Assembly: GCA_049999805.1 (NCBI GenBank)
Contig: JBNGIO010005925.1
Coordinates: 62,059-126,058, forward strand
DNA length: 64,000 nucleotides
Direction: 5' to 3'
Source: Folioceros fuciformis
Lineage: Eukaryota; Anthocerotophyta; Anthocerotopsida; Anthocerotales
The notes beneath the pieces were generated by a model that saw only the letters and a program-made list of their open reading frames with translations, was not told where the DNA came from and ran no database searches. The first letter of the stretch is position 1; the number at the start of each line of letters is the position of its first letter. Positions 34,000 to 45,999 of this stretch are shown one piece after another. Position numbers and translations under genes: made by a program.

Positions 34000-36900
34000 C
34001 TTTTAGGCAGAATTGGCTCGACGGTGAAGATGATTGGAACAACAACCAATAAACCGAGGAGGAAAAACACGATCTCATTGCCTGCCAAACGGACAAGGTA
34101 CGCTTTGTCAGTGCCGGAGTATTCAATCGGCCCTAGTGTGTAGAGCAGAGCTTGCCAGAGGCTCAGCCACAAGACTTCACCTGGAAGAAAGTTGGAGTAC
34201 CGGCTTTGAGCCCAAGCAAAACTGCGCAAAGACGAACACGCGACCTGTTAGACTGCAGAAGTCACGAAGACTGTGTGCCCTGGTATACATAGGCGTACGT
34301 GGGGAGGTAATGGGCGTAACGTACATGGCACCACCGGCCCCAGGGCCGACCGCTTTGAAGAGTGACACCACACTGACAGAGAGCCCGTTTGCGCGTCCTC
34401 TTTGGCTTGGTTTCTGCACAGAAATCGCAAATCCAAATCGGTTGAGTAGCAAACGAGGACTGTGGTGCTATTTCCTGAAATCTCTCTGGGGATGCGATGT
34501 AGCTAACCACGGCGTTGTTGATGAGAAGGAATGTTCCACCCATAGCAGCACCCTACGGAAGGGAGTAGAGTATGGTGAAGTCAGACAGACAGAACGTGCA
34601 GATGCTCTGATTTGAACGAGGAGCGTAAGCTCTTGTATGCCCGGAAGATGGGTGCTCACCGAAAGCATGTTTTTGATAACCGATAGTAATAGCACAGCCA
34701 CCCACAATTGTGCCCCCGTCATACCTGCAATGGCAGGATAGGCTGCTAGCAGAGGCAAAGATAGGACCTGCATGGAGAACACAAATTAAATGCACATCTC
34801 GACGCGGAGATGAAGGAAGCAAATGCCATGGAGGCAGGTGGGCACGGATCGGCCGCCTACCAAGGATACTCGAGTTGTGGTTATGGCTCCGAGTCGTCTA
34901 GCCAGAGGAGGGAACAGAAGGGGCTGAAAGACCATCAAAGAAGCACCTGCACCAGAACACCGGGGGAAAGAGAGAGGTTGTTCGTGAAACCAACAATTCT
35001 CTCACTCAAAAAGTCCCTGACCGCTTTCAGGTGTGAAGGTAGTTCACCTGTGGCAGCTAATACGTTGCCAACGTCGGATGTGGCGAAGCCCAGGCCCCCG
35101 GAGCCTCTGGGACTCACAGCCCACAATGAAAAGATCTGAGAAAGGCGAGGAAGGTGAGGTGAGGTGGTTCGCAAACAGGAGCCTGAGAAATGACACTAAG
35201 GGAGGCACGATAGTGAGCACACCTCGTTGTAGGCCATGTCGTGCATGGCCCACAGGCAGTAGATAGCGATGGCAGCTAACAAGGGCCAGTTGGAGGTGAT
35301 AGATTTACTGGTTTCTTGTGATAAATCGACTTGAACTTTCTCCTCTGAACCCACACCTTCAACAAGTACTGACTCTTCCTCAACTTTCTCCTCATCAGTA
35401 TCTTCAACAAGCATACACTCTTCCTCCTTGTGGATGTGAATGGTCTCCTGCAAAACGACGACCTCAGCCTCGAAAGAAGGAATTGAAGCCTGAGCTGTCC
35501 AACAAGAGACACTGCCAAACAGAAGCGTACCGGAAGGTTCAACGTGATGATGGCTCCCACGAAGGCGACGGCCGAAATGGTGAGGGATGGCAGCAGATAC
35601 GGGAACCTGGTTGATCATCCTGGTCATGTCAGCACTCTTCAGCACTTGGAGACATTGAAGTGAAGCCAAGGCAGGAGACCGACGTTACCTGTCAAACAAT
35701 GAACCAGGCGGAAACAAGGCCGGGTACTTGAGAGCTGGCTGCACAAAAGAACACCACACAACACCACAGAGAATTCTCCTCAGTCGATTCCCTCCCACAT
35801 CGGGAAAAAAATGCTGTAACACTAACGGAATTATCCCACAAAAAATGGATTCATGTATTGAACCTGTGAGAGATAGCCTCCAACAGCAGGACCAATTATC
35901 ATTGCCAAGCCCCAGGCCGTGGTAACCTGAAACCACCACAAAGCATGTATACGCCACAGGATATGAGCGTACAAGCATTGGGTGAAAGCAGCAAAAGTCG
36001 GGTAAGGGCACGAGTCAGTACACACAGTTGAGACGCCCACAGCTTGATGCTCGTCACTACAAATTTCGGAAACATAGGCCTACAAAACATGCAACTCCAT
36101 GTGCGTGAGCAATGGGACTTGCGGCGGCCCAAGTGAGTATGGGCCTTGCCACGAGATTCAGAACAGAAAAATTCGATGGCCCAGAACACCTTGATCGGAC
36201 CCAGGGAGCCATTGAAGAAGCCCAAAACAAGCCTGTTGATCAACGCCATCCAGAAATTGGTGCTCATGCCGAACACAAGGTTGAAGACCACTCTGAATCA
36301 AGAGCACCAGCAGGTGTCATCAAATGAAGCGGGGTCCACGCCTCCCCAGTCCCAGTGTACTTCACGAATGCACCGCACTGCAATGTGCTTACTCACACGG
36401 CGAACAGAGAAATCACCATCACCGGCTTCCTACCATACGTGTCGGCGATCATCCCACACTGGATTGATGTGAGGAAGCGCCCAAACATGAACGCCGATCC
36501 TGCAGCATGCAGCGCAGCGTTAAAGTCACCGAAGAAAGCACCCTCTTTCCCGAGCTGCCAGAACTGACGTGTGCCTACCGATTAATCCCGCGTAGAATCC
36601 AATGTCCTCATCGCGCGCCGCAATCCTGAAGTCTCGCACCTGGCCCAAAAATTTGCAGTGTCGAGAGCGTGAGGAAAAGAATGCTTGGCACGGGAAATGC
36701 CAGGGGAACTGGATAGAAATCAATGGAAATTCAACTGAATTGAATTGAATTGAATTGCAAGCCGCTGCAGCAAGCAGCAGCAAAAGCACAGACTTCACCA
36801 TGAAGTAGATGAAGGGGTAGAGCGAGGCGGTGGGCATTGCTGCAGCCAGCACAAGGACAAGCACAAGCACAAACCAGATTGAGTGTCAATTTACGAAATT

Positions 36901-37134
36901 CAGGAGGTAGGCCAACGGAGATCACAGCGGGGGCATGAGACTAGTCCCATGAGAGCTCATTCTCGTCTTACTGCTGCAGAGGACGACACAGCCGACGAAG
37001 AGGAGATTGGCGTAGGGCGGGGGCGCGCCATCCCGCGCCAGCAACGCTATCTTGCATCCTGGGCATTTGGGGTACGTTTTGGCCCGCCTCTCAGCCGGAC
37101 TGTGCTTTAGCAGCGGCTCCTTCAGGTCCGCCAT
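33945..37134 (-). CDS. ZIFL-type MFS transporter, sixteen exons
   Basis: Major facilitator of the zinc-induced-facilitator-like family; relatives at the tonoplast or plasma membrane move Zn, K or organic compounds such as auxin. Exons: 37,134-36,972; 36,839-36,799; 36,639-36,579; 36,499-36,397; 36,292-36,190; 36,079-36,026; 35,926-35,864; 35,738-35,689; 35,606-35,531; 35,447-35,223; 35,135-35,048; 34,946-34,870; 34,767-34,660; 34,552-34,508; 34,413-34,325; 34,221-33,945. All are in phase, giving 540 residues. The family CPGC motif is at about residue 24; the MFS signature is CGMIADTYGRKPVMV; the antiporter-type motif is AWGLAMIIGPAVGGYLSQ; the ZIFL block SLFKAVGPGAGGAI is near the end. An acidic central loop of about 45 residues (exon 10, Glu/Val-rich) makes it longer than Arabidopsis ZIFL1. 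Substrate cannot be told from sequence. Confidence 0.94.
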
Positions 37135-37691
37135 TGCCTGCCTCTTTCAGCTCAAGCTCCAGCGTCTCAAACGTCTCGAACGTCTCCCACCGTCTCGTGC
37201 TCTCACCCTCCACGATTCCAGCCTCCTGTATCCCACACGGCCGGCGTTCCAGAAACCGTGCGGACCACGCAACGAAGTAAGCATCATACCAGTTGGCTCT
37301 AGGCCAAGGATCTCTCACTCTCTGACAGCTGCAGTTGACAGAGACGGGTCCCACAGAGCCAGCCACCACCTGACCCGGAAAGTGACACGACAAAACATTG
37401 GGTCAAGGCCATGCAAGGTCGTCAGGGTCTAAGTGAACCTACCACTACCGAATAACAGAGGAAAAAAAAATCATGCCGTGGGCTGAGCAGCTCCTTGCAG
37501 CATGTTTTGCTTGCAGTTGAATACATTAACGTTTTCATGGCTGTGCCCAATCGCCCCCCGGCCGCCTATGCTTCCTAAACTGCTCCCCGTTTATTGTTCT
37601 CATCCCAGCTCTCTGCTACTTACTCCCGTGCGGCAGCTTTCGTCGAAAATTTGCTGCAATACCAAAACCACCTATCCTCACAGCCGGCCAA

Positions 37692-40600
37692 CTACCTGGA
37701 CAGCACGCCGTTGGCAGAGTGGTCGAAGACCGAATTTCTCGTCACTTCCCCCACGGGGAACTGCCGATTGGCTTGACCACTTGTGACTTCCGGATTCCGC
37801 TGCCCGTTGAAGTAGACGGAGTAAGGAAAATACTCCGAGCACCGCTGCCTCCACCCTGAACATATGTACGTAGGTTGTGCGCATTTCAGCTATACAAGGA
37901 AACAAGGAGATGGGTGAAAAAGGATGTCAGTAGTGCGAAAAGGCTTACGAGAGCCTGCGTCGACATCGTTGAATGTGTTGCCCAGAATTTTGTGGGTCTC
38001 TATAGCATCTTCCAACTCCCATTCGCCCACCCCCTCCGCAACTGCTCCACCCCTGCTTTAGCATGACGACAAGAGAGCAGTGAACTGCTGTGCGTCCACT
38101 GAGGGAATGGAAGGATATGTGGAGATGACAAGCACTACAACATCGCGACACATACCTGGGAGTTGGCTTATTGACCGAAGATTCAATGATCTCCACTGCC
38201 TTCTCTTTCGAATCTGGAGACAAGAGGAGGACAACTTTCGCTGCTGACACCCTATGCCGCAATGATTCTGCATGCCAACAATTTACCATTACTCTAGACA
38301 GCACAAAAGAATGATAGGCCTGGATGCAGTTGACAAAACTCGATTCCCACGGACCAGAATGAGCCTCGAGAAACGCGTCATTAGCATCCTTCAGGGATTT
38401 CCCAGCCAAGCTCCTGTGACAGGTGCCCCAAGAAAGGTTCTCTAAGAATGAGCGTTGAATGAAGTCCGCCATGGAAACTCCTCTCACAAGCCAAACCGAA
38501 GCAAGATGCAGTCCAAGTTGAATTGCAAAGGCTTAAACGTACGATAAAGTCTCTCTTTCCAATTTCAGCACACTTCGCACAAGGTTTTCCGAATCTGTTT
38601 GCGCAGCAGGAAGGCCATCCACAGCATGAAACAGCCGTATCTGCAAAATGAAACAACTGCATCAGTCACAGCACCATGCATACAACTTCCCGCTGTGATA
38701 GCATCAAGGCCGACAAAGTGACCCATATTTTCAGTTCCCAGCTTGACGAACAGACCAGCACTTACCAAACACTCATGAACATCTGGGTCCTCCGCATTTA
38801 TTCTCAACTGTCGCTTCACCGCCTGCAAGGTCAATTAAAACGGTTTCAATGAGTAACACCGAGGTCAGATGTGATCAAGAACACACAATCCTCGACAGCA
38901 CCAACATTGCACCTCAAAGTTTGGGACAATTCACAAGCAATTTTAACGACACCATTCATCAAGAGCTGGGTGTACGTCACACCATACCTTACCTTTATGA
39001 ACTCCACTGTCTGTTGGACATAGAAAAATCACCCAGAAAAAATCTAAAAACATATCCCTATGATCCGGTATTCTCAGCCCATATTTGTAATCACTAAAGC
39101 TTCAGAAGTAGCTGATTATCATGACATCACAGAATATCGGATACCATTTGCATTTAGGCATTCCCAGAACACATCATGGACCAAAAAAGATTCATATCAA
39201 AGCGGTAACATCACATTCCCTTCGTTCTTGAGCACTGTGCATAGGCACTCTTGCTTCTAACTGATGGAAAACAGCATCCGATTTTCTTGACAAGAGAAAG
39301 GAGGATATGACCAGCAGTTTTGACTTATGCAGCAGTGATCAATCAAACACGGACGGCACCAAACGACCACTCTCAAGTGCAATAAAATGCAGCTCCATCC
39401 ACACGATGCATACAGATGTCCCAAAATGGCTACATACCTGTAAAGCAAGGAGGGTCTTGCCCCTACGAAAGTAAACTTCAAACGCCAGCAAATGTGTCTC
39501 AAGTGAAAGGGAAGAATGATCTTGCAAGAGCTTCAAATATTTCAGACTCTCTTGAAGAGGATGTTCAACCTGCTCACCAAAGTAGTTTCGGGTTGGACTT
39601 ACAATTGAGCAAATACAGCTAGCTCTCATCCCACAGCCCAGCAAACGGGGGTCTAACGAGCAATCAAGTTCGTATGGAAGTACATGTTTAAGCTTCTCCC
39701 CATCTGGATCACTGTCAACAGCTTTAGGTGCCTGCACACCCCTCTTTCCACCTTTGTTTGCAGCCAATGCCGCGGCTTCTTCCTCTTTAGCTTTACCTTC
39801 TGCTTCCTGCCAAGAGGAATGCTGGATCACATGACCTTGCTGTTATGCTGAAAGCCCATACCACAACTGTATTGCCAGCCACCATACCTTTTTCGCACGT
39901 GCTTCAAGTTTCCGTGCCTTAAATTTCATCCTCTTGCGCTCAGCTGGTGGAAGCCCTGCAGCTGCAGCCTCTTCTGCCTCCACAGCTGCCTTGGGCGGTG
40001 AATCATGTAACAATAAATAGCACCTGCTTCACGTGAAATTTGTTAATCCACACAGGTAGAAGGACATAGACAATACGAAGCTGAGTTCACCATCTTCAGA
40101 CAGACCTTATGGCTGCTGAAGCAGCTCGGCAGAAGAAGCGATGTGAATGCAATTGGTCCTGAAACCTTAGCATTCGGATGTAGGCACGGAGAGTCATCTT
40201 CCGTAGGCAATACGTATGAAAATCAAATTGGTCCTCGACCATGTCGTTGTAGTGCTTCTCCACTGACAAATACTTCTTCAATGCTTTTCCCAAAGACCCT
40301 TGACGAAAATGACTATCGCCAGACGCTAATTCGTACCTACATGGAAAAATGCCACAAGAAGCTCAGAAAGAGGTGCCTGGAAACCATCCTGTGAGCTTAC
40401 TCTCAAACTTCATGCAGCACATACCACATGCATTGCATGTCAAAAAGATTGTTGTGCTGATCACCATCTTTAGTGAACAGAACTGCTGTCTTTTCTGCTA
40501 ATTCGACCTGCAACATGTGGGAAAGGTAAGAGAACAAGACAAAAAAAACAACAAAGTGGAACAGGTGCCACTATAGAGTGAGGGTGAGCAACAGAAACCA

Positions 40601-43600
40601 CAAAGAATTTTCAATGCTTCAAGCTGAGACCATTGCTAATGTGCTAACCAGATGCGGTAACGAACAACTCAACACCAAATCTAAAACAATGACCTTGTCC
40701 TGCAAGGTTCGAAAAATGTGTACCAAGGTACAAGTCCCGAATCTGTAAACGCGTGTGGCTTACTTGATCTGCTTGCAGCATCCTCTTGACGCACTCACTA
40801 TTCAAAAACCTATCCGCAAGGTCCATTGTCCGAGCTTCATCTGCTAGATTTGCTGCAGTAAGGGGATCACCTGCATGCTTCAATATCCTTCCCTGAAAGA
40901 TGGAAACAGTTCAGTACCCAACCCCACCTGGAGCTTCAATAGAGGCCTACCTTTCACTGCAATTAGGCATTTGAAGGAAACGACTGAAGAGGACATTGGA
41001 ACTTTACTTTGACAAGATACAGGTCAATAGCCGTGGGAGTATGTGCAAGGGCTGTGTCAATATTTTCCAAAGCTTTGCTATGCAGCCGCCTTTTGTCATA
41101 ATGCTGCAAATCACCATCCCTTTGGACATTAACAAGCTGGATCGCAAACAATAAACCTAGAGAATACAGGAAAGAAAAGAACTGCCTCCACTTCATCCAC
41201 ACCTGGGCAATGAGAAACAAGGTCCACATAAGAGTTGATGGAGGCTCCTTGTCAGTGCTGTAGATCAACCCAGCCATCAGGAAACAGCACGTCCAAACCG
41301 ATTCTGGTCCATGTCCCCAGGACTACATGAACATAGCTCAACCACAAATACCTGGAGGGAAAGCACCCTGTGCTCTGTAGTGCAGACTCCACTCCCAGAA
41401 AGACACGTTCCATGATATCTGCCTGTACTGAGCGTACAGTTGGGATAATCAAACTATTGGGGCAGAGGGCATAGAACAGCTGCTTAAGCAACAAAACCGA
41501 GTTCTCACCTTTCCAGGATGATGATACAGAGGTCGCAGATCAGAAAAAAGGGACGGGACACCCTGTGACCACAGAAGTTCAAATGAGCATACGAACAAAG
41601 CTCTAAAGTACACAAGAAAGAACACCAGAGAGCTCCATTGTGGAGAAACTTCAACACCAGCTCCAGTTTCAACAACGATCTAGTGGAGGGCAGCTGATGA
41701 AGGAGAGTCGAGAAAATCCACCTTTGCAAGAAAAGGCCTGACATACGTCTCTAGAGCTCTCTCGAAAGCCTCACCCTCCAAAAAGTCAAAAGGTATGCGC
41801 TGAAGACAAGAGAAAAGATTTCCAGCACAACCAACCAACCTGTCATTAAGGGCATGCCTTAGATAGGTAAAGAGATGCCGATCGGCACCTAAATGATCAA
41901 TAGGACCACAACTAATACTTCAACGTTGAGTCATTCGTGGTGTCAAAAGTATGCAAAATTGAGCAGAGGGACTTTGTACCTTTGCAGCTGCAGAGTGCGG
42001 ATATTTTGTACGAAGTCCATCATAGAGCACAACAAGCTTTTCCACCTGTTCAGTGGTATAGCCTTGTCCATTTTGTGGCCACAATCCCAGGCATTTCTGC
42101 AGTCCTTCATAGTAGCTGCCACCACATACAGCTGATTTCAGGGCACAAATCTATGACAGTTACAGCTATCCACAGTAGTAACAAGCAGCAGCTTTGCACT
42201 TGCCTATAGTTGTCCGGGTTAACAGTGAGGAGCTGTTTGTAAGCATCTTCTGCCTCCTGCAGACGCTTTGTTTGTAAAAGTAAGCTTGCACGATGTTCGC
42301 GCAGACCTAACTTGTCAACCTGCCACATGGAAGGCATTTGTTAGATCACAAGAGAAGCAGAAACAGTGGGTATGAGACAGGACATCGAGAAGGACGGTGT
42401 AGGAGAGAGAGAGAGATACGTTAGTAAACCAAATTGGAGAAGACACTAAGCCTACCAAATGAGGTCAGCTTACAGAACCATACAATTTTGATATCCTTTC
42501 TCGAAAGCTCTTCGAGCGCTCTTTCTGGAGCGCCTGCTTCCTCGAGCAAAGAGGCCTGCACAGGTCATGAGCAAAAGGTACTTGAAGACAGACGGCACAA
42601 GTTACGGAGACGGATGGACGGAGACGGATGGGGAGAGGAGGTACGACGATTCGGGCAACACACCTTGTAGAGCAACATCTCACTGTGCTCATAACGCTCA
42701 TTGTCTGGCGGGAAGTCTTCCTCCAATGTGCCTTCATATGCTTCGAGGATTTGAACAGCCATACCAGGACTGTGGCAAAACATCATGTAGTGATCAGTGA
42801 CCCGCCATATATTTCCAGCGAACGTACAAGACGAACATATCTGTCAAGACGTGCAAGAAGGGGAGGGGGGAGCTGAGACAAAGCAGGCAACCAAGTAATA
42901 CTCACTCAAAGTTCATATGGTGCGAAATTGCAAACCCAATCCAATTGTTCCGGTGGCTAGGCTTTATAGTCAAGAGCTGCCTGCGCGTCTCAACAAAGCC
43001 TGCCAAATCTCGCATTTGTGCCTGCGGCACACCACAGTGTCAAGCACATCCAGGAGCGTCATCTCAGATTTGACCTGGAGCCGGACACATTATTCACCTG
43101 CAGGAGTGACAGGTCCCGAAGAATCTGAATGTTTTCTGGGTCAATCCGCAGCGCATTCCTGTAGCATTTGATAGCCTCCCGGTACTCACGGTCCGATCGA
43201 TAGAGCAGCCCGTAGACGTGCCAACAGACATGGCTCTTGAGGTCATTCTGGCAGGACAGAGGTGTGGCGTCAACACCCGCGGGGCAAGCGAACACAGATG
43301 CATTCAAGCTGCCTTGACTCACCTTGAGCCCTTTCCGAACGAGCTCATACGCCTCAGCCTTGCGCTCCATGCAGTTGAGGGTGAGTCCCTTCATCGCCAA
43401 AGTCTCTGCGACAAGCAGCGTGGCACCCGCACGGAGGACGTTGGATTGAGCGTTGCAACCGGGCAGCGCAGCGCAGCACGGCAGAACGGTGGGATTGGAA
43501 GATGCCTACCTCCATGCTCGGGAAATTTCTTCAAAACCTGGTCCGACGCCTTGAGTCCCTTCTTGTACTGCTTGGTCTCGTAGGATCGCTGCAAGAGCGG

Positions 43601-43729
43601 AGGGTGGGAATCAGAGAGAGCAGGAGGGATGGAAGGCAGCACCAAATTCCAGCAACACGGGCGACATGAAACACAAACCACGATGAATTTGAAGAGGTTA
43701 GCCTCCTTGGGCGGGAGAGACGAGCCCAT
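37692..43729 (-). CDS. NAA15: NAA15, auxiliary subunit of N-terminal acetyltransferase NatA, 26 exons
   Basis: TPR scaffold that anchors catalytic NAA10 to ribosomes for co-translational N-terminal acetylation. The 26-exon chain is in frame from ATG 43,729 to TAG 37,692 and gives 896 residues, the usual plant length. Starts and ends: 43,729-43,679; 43,588-43,510; 43,405-43,323; 43,247-43,098; 43,021-42,906; 42,769-42,664; 42,555-42,484; 42,319-42,204; 42,115-41,980; 41,799-41,722; 41,562-41,509; 41,422-41,352; 41,257-41,203; 41,103-41,008; 40,892-40,764; 40,507-40,425; 40,336-40,106; 40,023-39,888; 39,806-39,684; 39,569-39,438; 38,822-38,766; 38,640-38,543; 38,413-38,355; 38,267-38,156; 38,052-37,949; 37,855-37,692. 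Family blocks: [121 protein letters not shown] Lys/Glu/Ala-rich linker (exons 18-19) is typical. The intron after exon 8 uses a GC donor. Confidence 0.97.
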
Positions 43730-44970
43730 GACTCCAATCTTTGGCAGCGCAGGAGGAGGCGGGCCTCCACTCCCTCAAAATACTCTTCCACTGCGGCTGA
43801 ATTGAGCCGCCAGGCAGTGGGGTTCCTGTCCGTCTTCACAAGCTTTCATAGCTTTTGTTTTTCCGAGGGCCTGGCCCCCCTTTTTACTGCCTCCCAGCTC
43901 CAAACAAAGATTATATTACGGCTGACTTGACGCACTCATCACAGCACACCTCTCTCGCAACACGGTTAGTTAACCTAACCACACGGCATATTATCGTAAA
44001 CCTTCCTTCCACCTCGAGTGCAGTTTCTCCACATCCATTTGCTTCTGGCAGCATATGCACCTCCCTACTGGGAACTTTCCAATTTGCCAGGCGTGGGCCG
44101 ATGGGTCCGTATCTGCATCTACATCATACATCCTTGGCTTGTTTCCCCTCGGTTTTGCCATCCTCCAAGGTTAAAAGATTTTTTTTTTTTTGGGGTTTCT
44201 ATTAAGTTAAGCAGCAGATGTTTGTTCTTAAATATATTAATTATTTAAAATAAAGTCCCTGTGTAGTTGTAGACCTTTCCTCCTACAATACAAGACCATT
44301 AAGATCATTAAGGTTTAGGTTGCCAAGAGGTTGATGATTTTTCATCTTTTTTTCTAAAATTAAAAAAAAACTACTTCATGAAAATATGGGAAAGAACATT
44401 AGATAAAGGCCCATCTTCAAATGACTCGGCTTAGGAAAAGAACAAGACTCAATAACTCAATTGACATAGTTGCTCATGGCCCTCCTTGGATTGGTTCTAC
44501 TCGGACTTAGGGCAAAATAAAATTTTCCGAACTCTTCTTTTATTGAAGTCTACACGTCTATTCAACAATGTACATGTCACACATCCGTGTACGCAAACCC
44601 GTTGAAAGGGTTTACTTGCTTGGCCTCGAAGCCGGTACAACGCCTTTCTTTCGTCCAGGCCAAGGCTGTGCTGATCAGAGCCAGCAGGCCATGAAATATG
44701 GAAGATATCGTCCCGGTCCAGACGGCTCTCGCGGCAATCATCGCCACGGCCCAGCCACATCTGCCTCTAGGCCTCTAAAGGACAAGACACCATGGCGCCC
44801 AGGACCACGAATTCAGAGCGGACGGCGCTACTGACAAGGATTCCAATCGCTCCATGTGCTCAGATCGGGGGACAAAGCCTTGAAGGAACTTCCCTTCGCT
44901 TCCCTTCCTTTCCTTCGTTTCATATACGCCAGGTTACCGCACCTCAAATCACCCTAAACCCTAAATCGCG
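43730..44970. other. Gene-free AT-rich stretch
   Basis: No supported gene between NAA15 and the next minus-strand gene. It holds a T-rich tract near 44,178-44,192, A-rich tracts near 44,360 and a CCCTAAACCCTAAA telomere-like motif at about 44,951-44,965, just after the stop codon of the neighbouring gene. The NAA15 promoter should lie at its left edge. Confidence 0.5.
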
Positions 44971-45668
44971 TCACTGAGGAGACGTAGAGCCAAGGACTGG
45001 CGATGGAGGACTCTCCGCTTCCTGCTGTAGAGAGCGGAGCTTGAACCTGGGTCTGGGAGCTTCATCCACGGAGGCTGTGACAGTGTCGTCTGGAAACAGC
45101 GGGTTCTTGGGACTTGCTTCCGGCTTGAACACGAAATTGAACACCAGGTTGTTGACGATGGTGAGCAAGACGAGGAATGCGGCACTGTAAGCCAGGAAGC
45201 TGTCCGTGAGCTCAGGGAATTCGAATTTGGCATCCTCTTTCCGGACCTCGGATCCTGCATTGCGTTGCGTTCCATTCCATTCCCTCAGCACACAGCGGAA
45301 CCAACGCTGAGAGTCGCAGAGATGAGTTGCATCCATTCCGCCGCAGCCGATGCGGAAGCAGCAGTGACATCGATAGCAGACGCAGTGGAGAACTCACCTG
45401 GTAGCACCCGCAAGGGCTGGGGCTGGGGCTTGGGCTTGGTGACATTGGGACCGGACCGGCCGTTGGGGCTGGAGAGCTGGCTGAGCTGCTGGTCCAGCTC
45501 CTTGAGAGCCCGCTTCGCCTGCTCCTCCTCCTCCCTGCCTGCGCTGCCGTTGTCTCCGCCCGCGCGCACACCCAGAGAGGGCCCAGCCTGGCGCCGCCGC
45601 CGGGGCTGCTGGGCCACGAGGCTCGCAGCTGCGGGAGGACAACAGGAAAGATGCAGGAGCGTGCCCAT
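44971..45668 (-). CDS. Small predicted plastid protein with one membrane span, two exons
   Basis: Family not recognised with certainty. Exon 1 is 45,668-45,398 and exon 2 is 45,254-44,971; the 143-bp intron is GT-AG, phase 1; 184 residues. The N-terminus is rich in Cys/Ala/Ser and Arg with few acids (QQPRRRRQAGPSLGVRAGG), which fits a plastid transit peptide. A charged helix EEEEQAKRALKELDQQLSQL and a Pro/Lys-rich linker (KPKPQPQPL) follow. Exon 2 has one strong hydrophobic segment, FLAYSAAFLVLLTIVNNLVF, about residues 110-130, then a Pro-rich soluble tail. The order coiled coil, PKPxP linker, single span suggests a thylakoid or envelope membrane protein. It is divergent from the pirin gene with 331 bp between start codons. 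Confidence 0.75.
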
Positions 45669-45999
45669 TTGATTCTCCCCACTGCCGAGTGGTCAGTCTG
45701 GACGGCAAGAGCTTTCCAGGGCGCCTGCAAGTAGCGCAGGTCCCGAAGAAGCTTCCTGCTCTCCTCAGCCCTCCAGTTGGCGGGGCCCAACGCCCTATAA
45801 AAACCCTCTGGCTCGTCAACCCGACCGGAACTCGAGCCTCCTGCAAGCAATCTAAGGAGTCAGATCTCTTCTGTGTGTGAGTAAGGCAAGGCTCGAGAGT
45901 GAAGGCGCGAGGCACAACGCTGGTACTTCGCGCTTGGATCTGGGATTTCAATTTGCGACTGGCATTGCTGTGTGGGTTGCTTTGGACAAGAGGGAGGGG
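45669..45999. promoter_or_regulatory. Bidirectional promoter region, plastid protein / pirin
   Basis: Only 331 bp separate the two divergent ATGs, so both promoters and 5' UTRs must share this DNA. One directional TATA box serves the pirin side; no TATA was seen for the minus-strand side. Confidence 0.6.
45796..45803 (+). promoter_or_regulatory. TATA box of the pirin gene
   Basis: TATAAAAA inside a GC-rich setting (GCCCTATAAAAACCC), 197 bp before the proposed pirin ATG. Transcription from about 30 bp downstream would leave a 5' UTR of about 165 nt. Confidence 0.6.

Noticed and set aside
38268-38354. Reading straight through between NAA15 exons 23 and 24 ([18 protein letters not shown])
   Set aside because: Splicing with the GT at 38,354 and AG at 38,268 gives [15 protein letters not shown], which aligns with plant NAA15 without an insert.
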